A stretch of DNA of 13,641 bases from Acidobacteriota bacterium. Lineage in GTDB: Bacteria; Acidobacteriota; Vicinamibacteria; Vicinamibacterales; UBA8438. Position numbers and translations under genes: made by a program. The notes beneath the pieces were generated by a model. The model did no database searches, was not told the DNA's origin, and worked only from the letters and a program-made list of their open reading frames with translations. The DNA lies in contig DTWD01000259.1 in the NCBI GenBank assembly GCA_012963185.1, positions 1 through 13,641 of the forward strand. The letters run 5' to 3'. This document shows positions 7,075 to 13,641 of this stretch, in pieces; position 1 is the first letter of the stretch; each line of letters begins with the position of its first letter.

Positions 7075-7299
7075 GGCCCCTCCTTCTCTTCCCTGATTCC
7101 TTTCGTTTGCAGTAATCAATGTTTAATTTATACGAATTTTAATTACTTAACAGGCAATATTTACAGTGCTCATACCAAGAGGACAACTCCGGTCATTTTT
7201 GTGAGGTTAAGTCAATACATCTATGCAGTTCGGGCCTAAACCCACCGGGCACGAACATCGCGCGGGTGCTAAGATACCGACGAAGAAGGGAGCCCGGCT
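7075..7299. promoter_or_regulatory. AT-rich divergent intergenic region
   Basis: This stretch separates the minus-strand DksA/TraR-like run from the plus-strand DUF983 gene. Positions about 7108-7170 are clearly more AT-rich than the surroundings. On the minus strand TATAAA at 7132-7127 is a good -10 candidate, about 50 bases before the ATG; the only -35-like hexamer found, TTGCCT (7157-7152), lies 19 bases away. For the plus strand, TAAGAT at 7270-7275 is a weak -10 candidate, and AAGGGAG follows seven bases before the DUF983 GTG. No RNA gene or coding sequence was recognised here. Confidence 0.4.
7079..7085 (-). promoter_or_regulatory. Strong Shine-Dalgarno site that sets the DksA/TraR-like start
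   Basis: The minus strand reads AAGGAGG followed by GGCC and ATG. It is the strongest ribosome-binding site in the window and supports starting the gene at 7074 rather than at the upstream in-frame start at 7119. It also shows that this genome does use anti-Shine-Dalgarno pairing. Confidence 0.75.
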
Positions 7300-7740
7300 G
7301 TGTTTTGGGAGCTCGTCGATGTCTTCTGGCGTGGCTATCGCCTCCGCTGTCCGTGTTGCGGTCACGGAAGACTTTTCAAGTCTTTCGCGACCATGCACGA
7401 ATGTTGTGCCGCGTGTGACGAACGATTCGAACGCGAACCCGGCCAATGGTTTGGTGCGGTTTATGTCAATCTCGGCCTCACACTCGGACTCGCCGCCATT
7501 GGATACTTGGGCCTGCAAACGTTCACCTTTATTACCCCTGATGAACAATTGGCCCTCTGGACACCAATCGCCGCAACGGGGCCGTTCCTCTTCTATCGCC
7601 TCTCCAGGGGTCTATGGACCAGCGTGGTCTTCTTGGGTGAAGGTCTCTATCTCCGATGGCCGACTCAGGCGGAGAAGCTGACACCCCATGGCCGCCGCGG
7701 CAAACAATCCGCCCCCGGACACCCCAGTCCCGTCTCATAA
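7300..7740 (+). CDS. DUF983 zinc-ribbon membrane protein
   Basis: This 146-residue protein begins at GTG 7300 with an AAGGGAG ribosome-binding site about seven bases upstream. A zinc-ribbon-like part comes first: RCPCCGHGRLF (Cys17, Cys19, Cys20) and HECCAACDERF (Cys35, Cys36, Cys39). Two or three membrane segments follow (about residues 52-76 and 88-116). The arrangement of CxxC-like pairs and then a transmembrane hairpin is that of DUF983, a small inner-membrane family of unknown function. The EPGQWFGAVYVNLGL segment matches the family region after the zinc ribbon. The last 20 or so residues are polar and low in complexity, and their DNA also encodes the possible N-terminus of the next gene, with which it probably forms an operon. 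Confidence 0.83.
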   Translation: MFWELVDVFWRGYRLRCPCCGHGRLFKSFATMHECCAACDERFEREPGQWFGAVYVNLGLTLGLAAIGYLGLQTFTFITPDEQLALWTPIAATGPFLFYRLSRGLWTSVVFLGEGLYLRWPTQAEKLTPHGRRGKQSAPGHPSPVS

Positions 7741-8986
7741 AGTGTCAGGTTTCTCGGCGAGCGGAGCGGCGATCCTTCTTCGCATTGGGGAAGCTTTTAC
7801 CTACAAAGCCTTCCGCAATATCTGGACCGCAGCATTTACTTCGGCCGTTGGTACGTGGATGCAGCGCTTTGCGCAGCAATGGCTCATCTTCGACCTAACC
7901 AAGTCAGTCCCAACCGATGCCGCGTTTTATCTTGGGGTGGATGCTTTCGCAGGCAATGTCCCACTTCTCCTGTTTACGTTACTTGGTGGTGTCGTCGCCG
8001 ATCGGTATGACCGGCGGTACCTACTCATGGGATCACAAATCCTTCAAATGTGCTGCGCACTCACATTGACCGCCTTGGTGTGGACAGATACTGTCACCAT
8101 TCCCTCCATACTGGTTCTGTCTTTCACCGCAGGTACTGCTCAGGCCTTTGGTGGTCCGTCATTCCAATCACTCATCCCGTCATTAGTTCCACGGAAGACA
8201 TTACCGAATGCCATTGCCCTCAACTCTATCCAGTTCAACCTTGCCCAATCAGTGGGTCCATTGATTGGTGGTCTCGTCCTAGCAACACTTGGACTCGTCG
8301 GATGCTTCGGACTTAATGGGCTATCGTTTTTGGTTGTCGTGGCCGCACTGGCGTATGTCTCGATTCCAGCACCCAATCAAGCAAATCGCAAGCCAGTACT
8401 TGAGGAACTCAAGGGCGGCTTACTCTATGTGGGACGGGGAGGCGCATTACTGTCATTAACGGTCTTAGCTGTAGCGACAACGTCTCTCGGACTCCCAATC
8501 CGCGCATTCTTACCCGTCTTCGCAGACGATCCCAATACGCTCAGCCAGATGATGGCCGCCCTTGGTACTGGTGCGGTTGTGGGGGCACTCATTGTGGCGT
8601 GGCTCGGCACCTTCAACAAAATGGGCCTCACACTACTGTCAGTCATCATCGCTTTCGGTGGACTTATTGCAGCATTTGCACTCACTCCTGTCGGAGTGAT
8701 CAGTTACATAATTCTCTTCTTTATCGGAGTAGCCCTGCTTATTGTGTTCTCGCTCACGGCTTCACTAGTTCAACTCACAGTGCCTGATGAATTACGAGGC
8801 CGCGTGATGAGTATTTATCTGACGGCATTTCGAGGTGGCATGCCACTTGGGAGCCTCGTCAGCGGCTACATCGTAGCGTCCATCCCCTGGGCAACGATCG
8901 AATCAATCATCGCCGTCAATGGTGGTCTCTTGGCTCTCGTCGCAACCTACTTTCTAATTCGTAGTCATGGCATACGGGAACTCTAG
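7688..8986 (+). CDS. MFS transporter (EntS/MFS_3-like exporter)
   Basis: The 432-residue product has about twelve membrane segments starting near residue 40. It carries the MFS motif A region after helix 2 (GGVVADRYDRRYLL) and a related loop in the second half (PDELRGRVMSIY). The pattern FRNIWTAAFTSAVGTWMQ with QQWLIFDLT, and the later NAIALNSIQFNLAQSVGP, fits the MFS_3 group that includes the enterobactin exporter EntS. These are proton-driven exporters of small molecules; the cargo is unknown. With ATG 7688 the gene overlaps DUF983 by 53 bases; an in-frame GTG at 7742, directly after the DUF983 stop, would remove a Pro/Ala-rich tail-like N-terminus and leave 414 residues. No strong ribosome-binding site favours either, so the start is unsure. 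Confidence 0.86.
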   Translation: MAAAANNPPPDTPVPSHKVSGFSASGAAILLRIGEAFTYKAFRNIWTAAFTSAVGTWMQRFAQQWLIFDLTKSVPTDAAFYLGVDAFAGNVPLLLFTLLGGVVADRYDRRYLLMGSQILQMCCALTLTALVWTDTVTIPSILVLSFTAGTAQAFGGPSFQSLIPSLVPRKTLPNAIALNSIQFNLAQSVGPLIGGLVLATLGLVGCFGLNGLSFLVVVAALAYVSIPAPNQANRKPVLEELKGGLLYVGRGGALLSLTVLAVATTSLGLPIRAFLPVFADDPNTLSQMMAALGTGAVVGALIVAWLGTFNKMGLTLLSVIIAFGGLIAAFALTPVGVISYIILFFIGVALLIVFSLTASLVQLTVPDELRGRVMSIYLTAFRGGMPLGSLVSGYIVASIPWATIESIIAVNGGLLALVATYFLIRSHGIREL

Positions 8987-9107
8987 ACCCCACCTGAAAC
9001 TCACCTCTAAGGCACCAGAACTCGTGCGCTGAATTCTTCGAACCAGTCCTGGACTATGCACATTCCATCTCAAATATAACTCTGCACAAACCCGATAGAA
9101 TCTCGGC
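8987..9107 (+). promoter_or_regulatory. Intergenic region with a likely leaderless promoter for the ChrA gene
   Basis: In this 121-base gap, TAGAAT at 9096-9101 lies six bases before the GTG of the ChrA-family gene, and no Shine-Dalgarno site is present. That spacing puts the expected transcript start at or next to the start codon. No good -35 hexamer was found at 16-18 bases. The gap also holds no convincing hairpin with a T-run, so no MFS terminator is called. Confidence 0.45.
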
Positions 9108-10253
9108 GTGAGCAACGTCCCTCTTGCTGAACTTGCCAAGCTCTTCCTCCGACTCGGCATCACGGCCTTTGGTGGGCCAGCGGCGCATATCGCAATGATG
9201 AGACACGAAGTAGTCGAGCGTCGGCACTGGTTGACCGACAAGGAGTTCCTCGATCTGCTTGCAGCCACAAACTTAATCCCAGGACCGAATTCGACTGAAA
9301 TGGCCATTCACCTAGGGTACAAACATGGAGGAAAACCTGGACTGATTGTTGCCGGAGCCTGTTTCATTTTTCCGGCCTCACTAATTGTCGCCGCCATTGC
9401 CTGGACGTACGTAAGATATGGCGATACACCCCAGATCGATTGGCTGATGTATGGGATCGGCCCCGTCGTCATCGCCATCATTGTTCAGGCCCTTGTAAAA
9501 CTCGGCCGCACTGCGATCTCTCAAGTGTCCCATGCGTTACTCGGAACTGCTGTCCTGGTACTCGCATTGAATGGCACCAATGAATTGTTGCTGCTCATGA
9601 TCGGAGCGCTCATTGGTCTAGCCATGACAACGCGTCGATGGACCGGCATGGCGGCGGTACTGACCTTACTGACGTCGGTGGTACATTCCGTGCATCTGTC
9701 AGCACACGCGGTGACCGCGGACGCGGTACCTTTCACACTCACCAGACTAACGCTCTTCTTTGCCAAAGTCGGATCGATTCTTTTCGGCAGCGGATACGTT
9801 CTGCTAGCTTTTTTGAGAGCAGACTTAACTGAACGTTGGCAATGGCTAACAGACCAGCAACTCATTGACGCGGTCACTATCGGTCAAATTACACCGGGAC
9901 CAGTCTTCACAACCGCAACCTTTATCGGCTACCTACTCGGTGGCTGGAGCGGAGCCATTTTGGCGACCATCGCTATTTTCCTGCCAGGGTTTATCTTCGT
10001 TGCAATTAGTCAACCACTGATCCCGAAACTCCGAAACTCACGACCTCTGAGTGGAATCCTCGACGGCATCGTCATCGCATCATTCGGATTAATGTCAGCC
10101 GTCACCTGGCAATTAGCACAAACATCACTCGTCGACATCCAAACGGCAGTAATCGGTCTCGTCACCATCGCCATCCTTATGATCTGGCGGCTAAATTCCA
10201 CCTGGCTCATCCTGGCCGGGGCCGCACTTGGTTGGCTACTACGAAGCGTTTAA
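9108..10253 (+). CDS. chrA: ChrA-family chromate (CHR) ion transporter, two-domain form
   Basis: This 381-residue protein has two homologous CHR domains, the long-chain form of the family. The first half has ITAFGGPAAHIAMM (residues 18-31), RRHWLTDKEFLDLLA and NLIPGPNSTEMAIHLGY (55-71). The second half repeats the pattern with KVGSILFGSGYVLLAFL, QWLTDQQLIDA and GQITPGPVFTTATFIGY. Around ten membrane segments are expected. Characterised members export chromate from the cytoplasm and give chromate resistance, but many environmental homologues have untested substrates. The start is GTG at 9108, which probably begins a leaderless mRNA. No chrB or other chromate-resistance gene is next to it. It ends 21 bases from the convergent 818-residue membrane protein gene. 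Confidence 0.9.
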   Translation: MSNVPLAELAKLFLRLGITAFGGPAAHIAMMRHEVVERRHWLTDKEFLDLLAATNLIPGPNSTEMAIHLGYKHGGKPGLIVAGACFIFPASLIVAAIAWTYVRYGDTPQIDWLMYGIGPVVIAIIVQALVKLGRTAISQVSHALLGTAVLVLALNGTNELLLLMIGALIGLAMTTRRWTGMAAVLTLLTSVVHSVHLSAHAVTADAVPFTLTRLTLFFAKVGSILFGSGYVLLAFLRADLTERWQWLTDQQLIDAVTIGQITPGPVFTTATFIGYLLGGWSGAILATIAIFLPGFIFVAISQPLIPKLRNSRPLSGILDGIVIASFGLMSAVTWQLAQTSLVDIQTAVIGLVTIAILMIWRLNSTWLILAGAALGWLLRSV

Positions 10254-10274
10254 AACCACACCACTTACGTCGAT

Positions 10275-12731
10275 CTAAAATGCCGGCGCAATAACTTCAA
10301 CTTCTGCGACTGACCAATAAAACTCTTGTTCACTGGCCATCTGTCGCAACCGAAGATATCTCGCCGTTTTCCCTTTCAGATCAAACGCTAGCGGCATTGT
10401 CTCCGGGTCACGAAAAGAAGCGCGAAGTGCTTCGACATCCGTCGGTCCACCGCGAAGTAATTCCCATGATTGACCGTCCGTTGACAATTCGATTCCAAGC
10501 ATCCTGGGGAAGTCTGACCTGTCGCTACCCAACCGCATGATGAGGCCTCCAAGTGGCTGGGGAGTACCAAGATCAAGTAATAATTGCTGCCCCATATCCT
10601 GTGCCCCACTGAACCAACGTGTACTGAGGTTACGGTCAGTAGCAAAATGCACAAGATGGTTATTGGTATTGGCCGTTACCGCACTCAACGAAATCGGCTG
10701 GCCCTCGAACACCAGAGGCGGCACTATGTCAGGAACGTCTCGATACTCATACAGAGATTCGGTACCTGTCTCCGCCACAAGACGTAACAGCGCTGAGCTT
10801 GCAACAAGACTCTCGTAGTGGGGAGCTTCCGGATTCGTGCGATCAATTCGAATATGCTGAACACCACGTGCTCCAAGTTCGTAGAGTAACTCCTCTCGAC
10901 TGTGGCCAAGCCCATACGCCAAAGCACTATAGTGCGGTGCTGTATATCCACTGTGCCCATTCACGACCGGCTGATGGTGGGTTGCTGACCGCAGCATGGC
11001 GGCGACATCATCATCACGCCAACCCAACGGAAGCTCTAGTACGGGACCAGAAGCGCGAGCATCAAGAATCTCCGATCGCACCGGAGCCGGAACAATCGGA
11101 ATTACTGCCCATCCATCAATCAAGATAAAGACAGTCACTAAGCTACAGATCACACCTCGACGGCGACCATCTGACCGAACCAAGCGCGCATAAGCAATCG
11201 CCACTGCCGCCGATACACAGACAAGAACCAGCATCCAGAAACGAGCAGGTACCCTGAGTCCATCAAATCCTGGCAATTGCATTAATCCAAGATACGGCGA
11301 GTAATTCATGATGGTCGTACCCGCAACAGACGGATACGGCCCCATGGCTAGCAGCGTGAGCACAAATCCTGCGAAAAGATAAAACGCGAGCGGCGACCGA
11401 CGGCGGTATGCCTCTAATCCGACCGGGCTAATAAGTAACGTCAGTGTCCATGCGAGCAGTGTGAAGGGAACCCACTGAGCAATACTGCTCAACATAAGAG
11501 TCCCTCCAAATATCGAAAGCTGCCAAGGACCAGCAACGAAGTAATAAACCATCCCGGCGGTCATTGTGGAGGCAATTGTCATGACCCCGATTCGAGTGGT
11601 TCGGAGAGTGATCGACACCGGCCTAGACGCTCGCCACGAAATTCGGCATAACGCGAGCCCAATCAGTACAACAACAGCCACGCCGGGAAACAACTGGCCT
11701 TCAGGTTGGCGGAACCAGTCAAATTCTCCCCACAACGCTAAATGGGGTGCGCCGCTCAACAACCCAGTCAGGTCAGCGCTATAACTTTGCACTTCCATCG
11801 CCGTTCGGTGTAATCCCAGTGACTCATGAACTGACTGGTAGCGAAGCAAGAATGGAAGAGAGGTAAGCGTCGCAACCCCGCCGGTCATTCCGATTATGCC
11901 AACGCTCTTCCACCAGTATTTTGTCGGACTAAACCAACACGCCCATAGCGCAACAAGAATAGGAAGAAACGCTAAAAAATAACCATTTGAGAGCCCCTGC
12001 ATCGCCGTTGCAACACCGAACAACATAAGGCCTTGACCAGAGCCCATCCGTAAATATCGGTGAAGCCCCAACAATGCGAGAGGCATCCAGAACGATGCCA
12101 AGACCTGTATGTGAGCCAACTGGTCCATGCGATACGGCGCAAATGCGAACGCGAGACCAGCTACCCAAGCAGCATCTCGTCGGCGGGTCAATTCCCAACC
12201 AAGTAGGTATGCTGCCCACCCGGACAACGGAAAAGTCAGCAGAAACGTTAAGTTGTAGGCAACGACGGGACTTCCAGTAATCCAGTAAAACGGGGTATAG
12301 ACCGGAATTAAACCCACAAGATGTTCTGAATAAGCCATGATATTTGGCGTTGGATAAAAAGCGGGCGCATTCCACCATTGCTCAGTTAAGGGAAGTGCCT
12401 GTGTGTTCCACCAAAGAATCCAAGCATTTAGGACCGGGTCAGCCGGATCGCTGGGAAAGCCAACCGACAATGAACGCACCAAGGGAAATGCAAGGACAGC
12501 GGTAATAACAAGGTAGGACACAAACGCTGCACCAGCAGCATAACGACGTATCCACGAAGGAGCCAACTCGGGCAAATCGAGTCGGATTATAGTCCGCCTG
12601 CGATCATTAAGTCCGTCAGCTTTGTCTGGCGACACGAAACTAGAGTTCTGGACAGCCAACGCCGTGTAGTGCCACTTTAGAAGACGTATAACTGTATGAT
12701 TCGTTTCAAAGTATTTGATTCGAGAAAACAC
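10275..12731 (-). CDS. Large GT-C-like membrane protein with C-terminal F5/8 type C (discoidin) domain
   Basis: From GTG 12731 the product is 818 residues. Residues about 62-560 hold eleven or more membrane segments. The first extracytoplasmic loop reads SDPADPVLNAWILWWNTQ, with further signature-like stretches (FYPTPNIMAYSEHLVG and GFDGLRVPARFW), as in large uncharacterised membrane proteins that resemble GT-C glycosyltransferases. A soluble part follows (about 560-680). Residues 681-818 look like an F5/8 type C carbohydrate-binding domain: DRNLSTRWFSG, QQLLLDLGTPQPLGGLIMRL, IELSTDGQSWELL, ARYLRLRQ and WSVAEVEV. The likely role is transfer or handling of cell-surface sugars, which is inference. 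A TAG directly precedes the GTG, so nothing longer is possible. The first 50 residues are not conserved-looking; in-frame GTG 12635 or TTG 12575, just after a TATAAT, could be the true start. Confidence 0.78.
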   Translation of the reverse strand: MFSRIKYFETNHTVIRLLKWHYTALAVQNSSFVSPDKADGLNDRRRTIIRLDLPELAPSWIRRYAAGAAFVSYLVITAVLAFPLVRSLSVGFPSDPADPVLNAWILWWNTQALPLTEQWWNAPAFYPTPNIMAYSEHLVGLIPVYTPFYWITGSPVVAYNLTFLLTFPLSGWAAYLLGWELTRRRDAAWVAGLAFAFAPYRMDQLAHIQVLASFWMPLALLGLHRYLRMGSGQGLMLFGVATAMQGLSNGYFLAFLPILVALWACWFSPTKYWWKSVGIIGMTGGVATLTSLPFLLRYQSVHESLGLHRTAMEVQSYSADLTGLLSGAPHLALWGEFDWFRQPEGQLFPGVAVVVLIGLALCRISWRASRPVSITLRTTRIGVMTIASTMTAGMVYYFVAGPWQLSIFGGTLMLSSIAQWVPFTLLAWTLTLLISPVGLEAYRRRSPLAFYLFAGFVLTLLAMGPYPSVAGTTIMNYSPYLGLMQLPGFDGLRVPARFWMLVLVCVSAAVAIAYARLVRSDGRRRGVICSLVTVFILIDGWAVIPIVPAPVRSEILDARASGPVLELPLGWRDDDVAAMLRSATHHQPVVNGHSGYTAPHYSALAYGLGHSREELLYELGARGVQHIRIDRTNPEAPHYESLVASSALLRLVAETGTESLYEYRDVPDIVPPLVFEGQPISLSAVTANTNNHLVHFATDRNLSTRWFSGAQDMGQQLLLDLGTPQPLGGLIMRLGSDRSDFPRMLGIELSTDGQSWELLRGGPTDVEALRASFRDPETMPLAFDLKGKTARYLRLRQMASEQEFYWSVAEVEVIAPAF
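12586..12591 (-). promoter_or_regulatory. Perfect TATAAT inside the 5' part of the 818-residue gene
   Basis: Minus-strand TATAAT (12591-12586) is followed after ten bases by an in-frame TTG (12575) that would begin the protein at LPELAPSWIRRY, just before the first membrane segment. This mimics the near-leaderless layout seen elsewhere in the window and offers a shorter start. No good -35 hexamer was found at the usual distance, and such hexamers occur by chance in coding DNA. Confidence 0.3.
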
Positions 12732-12850
12732 CTAACCGCAAAAGCCAAGCCCGTACGAAGACGCGACCAGAGAAACAGCCCAAGCAGTCAAACTCGTCGG
12801 ACGAGACAGCGCGCGCGTAACAGCATCACCACCAAATCTCTCAACTAAAC
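12732..12850. promoter_or_regulatory. Divergent intergenic region with a 13-base palindrome
   Basis: This gap lies between the 818-residue gene and the SMP-30 gene, which point away from each other. It contains CTCGTC-G-GACGAG at 12793-12805, a perfect six-base inverted repeat around a single base, placed where an operator could control both genes. A minus-strand TTGACT (12791-12786) abuts it, but no matching -10 follows at normal spacing. There is no T-run after the palindrome, so it is not a terminator. Function is unproven. Confidence 0.3.
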
Positions 12851-12887
12851 GTGGCAAAAAAAGCAACTCCGAACGACGGCACTACAT

Positions 12888-13641
12888 CTGCGAGAACATC
12901 TCGTTCTTCTTCTAATCTCGCTATTTCTCTTGTCATCGACTGTGCTTAGTCAACACGAAGGCCCAATTGCCCCAGGTGCTGCCGTCGAGCGTCTTGCCAC
13001 AGGCTATACGTTTCTCGAAGGACCAACGGCTGATACCTATGGAAATGTCTACTTTACAGATATCCCCACTGAGCGCATCTTTCGTTGGACTCCCGCTGAC
13101 GGCATCACCCTCTATCGAGAAAATACAAACCAAGCTAATGGTCTGAGCTTTGACCTTGATGGGCGTCTGATTATTTGCGAAATGAAAACCCGCCGAATCA
13201 CAGCAATCGGTTTAGACGGTAATGGAGCGACCATTGCTGATCGCTACGGTGAACGAAGGTTTAACAGCCCAAATGACCTCTGGGTAGATCAGAGCGGCGG
13301 TGTCTACTTCACTGACCCCCGCTACGGGGCCACAGATAACATTGAACTCGACGGCAACCACGTTTACTACATTACTCCGGTCACCAACAAGATAGTGCAA
13401 GTCACCACTAACCTTGTGCGTCCAAATGGACTAGTCGGCACAACTGACGGCCGTCGGCTATACGTCGCTGACCATGGTGGGGGCCAAACATTCGTCTATG
13501 ACGTGCAGTCGGACGGCCGCCTTGAGAACCAGCGCGTATTCGTGCAGCAAGGAGCTGATGGAATTACGCTGGACTCCAAAGGTAATCTTTACCTGACGGG
13601 CGACGACGTGACGATCTACAATCCAAGTGGTATTCCGGTCG
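12888..13641 (+). CDS. Secreted SMP-30/gluconolactonase-like protein (3' end outside window; start uncertain)
   Basis: The frame is open from 12849 (just after TAA at 12846-12848) to the right edge. From about 13017 it encodes a six-bladed beta-propeller of the SMP-30/gluconolactonase/LRE type: EGPTADTYGNVYFTDIPTER, ANGLSFDLDGRLIICE, RFNSPNDLWVDQSGGVYFTD, RPNGLVG and YVADHGGG. The metal-site Glu (EGP) and Asn-Asp (NSPND) positions are present. Family members hydrolyse sugar lactones or other cyclic esters. A signal peptide is visible (VLLLISLFLLSSTVLSQ), so it is exported. No in-frame ATG precedes it. Choices are CTG 12888, TTG 12930 or GTG 12942, the last two cutting into or removing the signal. 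GTG 12851, out of frame by one base across an A7 run, would give a far better n-region (see findings). CTG 12888 is used here as a placeholder. Confidence 0.75.
   Translation, partial: MREHLVLLLISLFLLSSTVLSQHEGPIAPGAAVERLATGYTFLEGPTADTYGNVYFTDIPTERIFRWTPADGITLYRENTNQANGLSFDLDGRLIICEMKTRRITAIGLDGNGATIADRYGERRFNSPNDLWVDQSGGVYFTDPRYGATDNIELDGNHVYYITPVTNKIVQVTTNLVRPNGLVGTTDGRRLYVADHGGGQTFVYDVQSDGRLENQRVFVQQGADGITLDSKGNLYLTGDDVTIYNPSGIPV

Noticed and set aside
7075..7119. Longer DksA/TraR-like protein starting at 7119
   Set aside because: The added 15 residues cover the strong AAGGAGG ribosome-binding site before ATG 7074, so the upstream start is very unlikely.
9040..9062. Possible hairpins (TTCGAA, CCAG-TC-CTGG) after the MFS gene
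   Set aside because: Stems are three or four bases long and lack a following T-run, so no terminator is called.
10537..10818. Plus-strand open frames antisense to the discoidin region
   Set aside because: No recognisable domain; the opposite strand carries a full set of F5/8 type C motifs.
12851..12949. Short frame from GTG 12851 as a separate small protein
   Set aside because: The roughly 32-codon frame is Ser/Thr/Arg-rich with no recognisable feature and overlaps the SMP-30 signal region; it is better explained as an out-of-frame start of that gene.
1..13641. Defence island, CRISPR, prophage or transposon
   Set aside because: No repeat array, integrase, transposase, terminal inverted repeats or known defence domain was seen on either strand.

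Overview
This is a densely packed bacterial chromosomal window of roughly half G+C, with 13 protein genes, two of them cut by the window edges. No rRNA, tRNA, CRISPR array, insertion sequence or phage gene was seen, and no gene-free stretch exceeds about 180 bases. GTG and TTG starts are common. Several genes have a Shine-Dalgarno site, but others have a -10-like hexamer only 6-8 bases before the start codon, so leaderless and leadered mRNAs seem to be mixed. The gene families (secreted SMP-30 protein, SRPBCC-TIGR01777 fusion, TIGR04283 glycosyltransferase, bacterial SET protein) would suit an environmental lineage such as Acidobacteriota. That placement is a weak inference with no phylogenetic marker behind it.

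Left block (1-3522, minus strand, read right to left): a small SET-domain protein, a YqiA-type alpha/beta hydrolase, a two-domain GT2 glycosyltransferase (TIGR04283 domain fused to a dolichyl-phosphate-mannose-synthase-like domain), and a multi-pass GT-C mannosyltransferase-like protein that runs off the left edge. The second GT2 domain could make a polyprenyl-phosphate sugar that the GT-C enzyme uses. Divergent from this block, across only 24 bases with overlapping opposed -10 boxes, are a DUF309 gene and a DUF2461 gene on the plus strand.

Middle block (4668-7074, minus strand): a three-gene operon-like run of a DksA/TraR-type zinc-finger protein, an XRE-cupin regulator and an SRPBCC-TIGR01777 epimerase-like fusion. 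The last two overlap by four bases (GTGA). An AT-rich divergent intergenic region (7075-7299) separates this run from the next.

Right block: a DUF983 zinc-ribbon membrane protein and an overlapping or abutting MFS exporter, then a two-domain ChrA-family transporter, all on the plus strand. Convergent to these is an 818-residue membrane protein resembling GT-C enzymes with a C-terminal F5/8 type C (discoidin) domain. Divergent from that, at the right edge, is a secreted SMP-30/gluconolactonase-like protein whose start is unclear because the obvious GTG start is one base out of frame at an A7 run.

I see no defence, secretion or biosynthetic cassette that is clearly new. The most distinctive items are the symmetric leaderless divergent promoter, the GT2-GT2 fusion beside a likely polyprenyl-phosphate-sugar user, the discoidin-tailed GT-C-like protein, and the broken-looking start of the SMP-30 gene.
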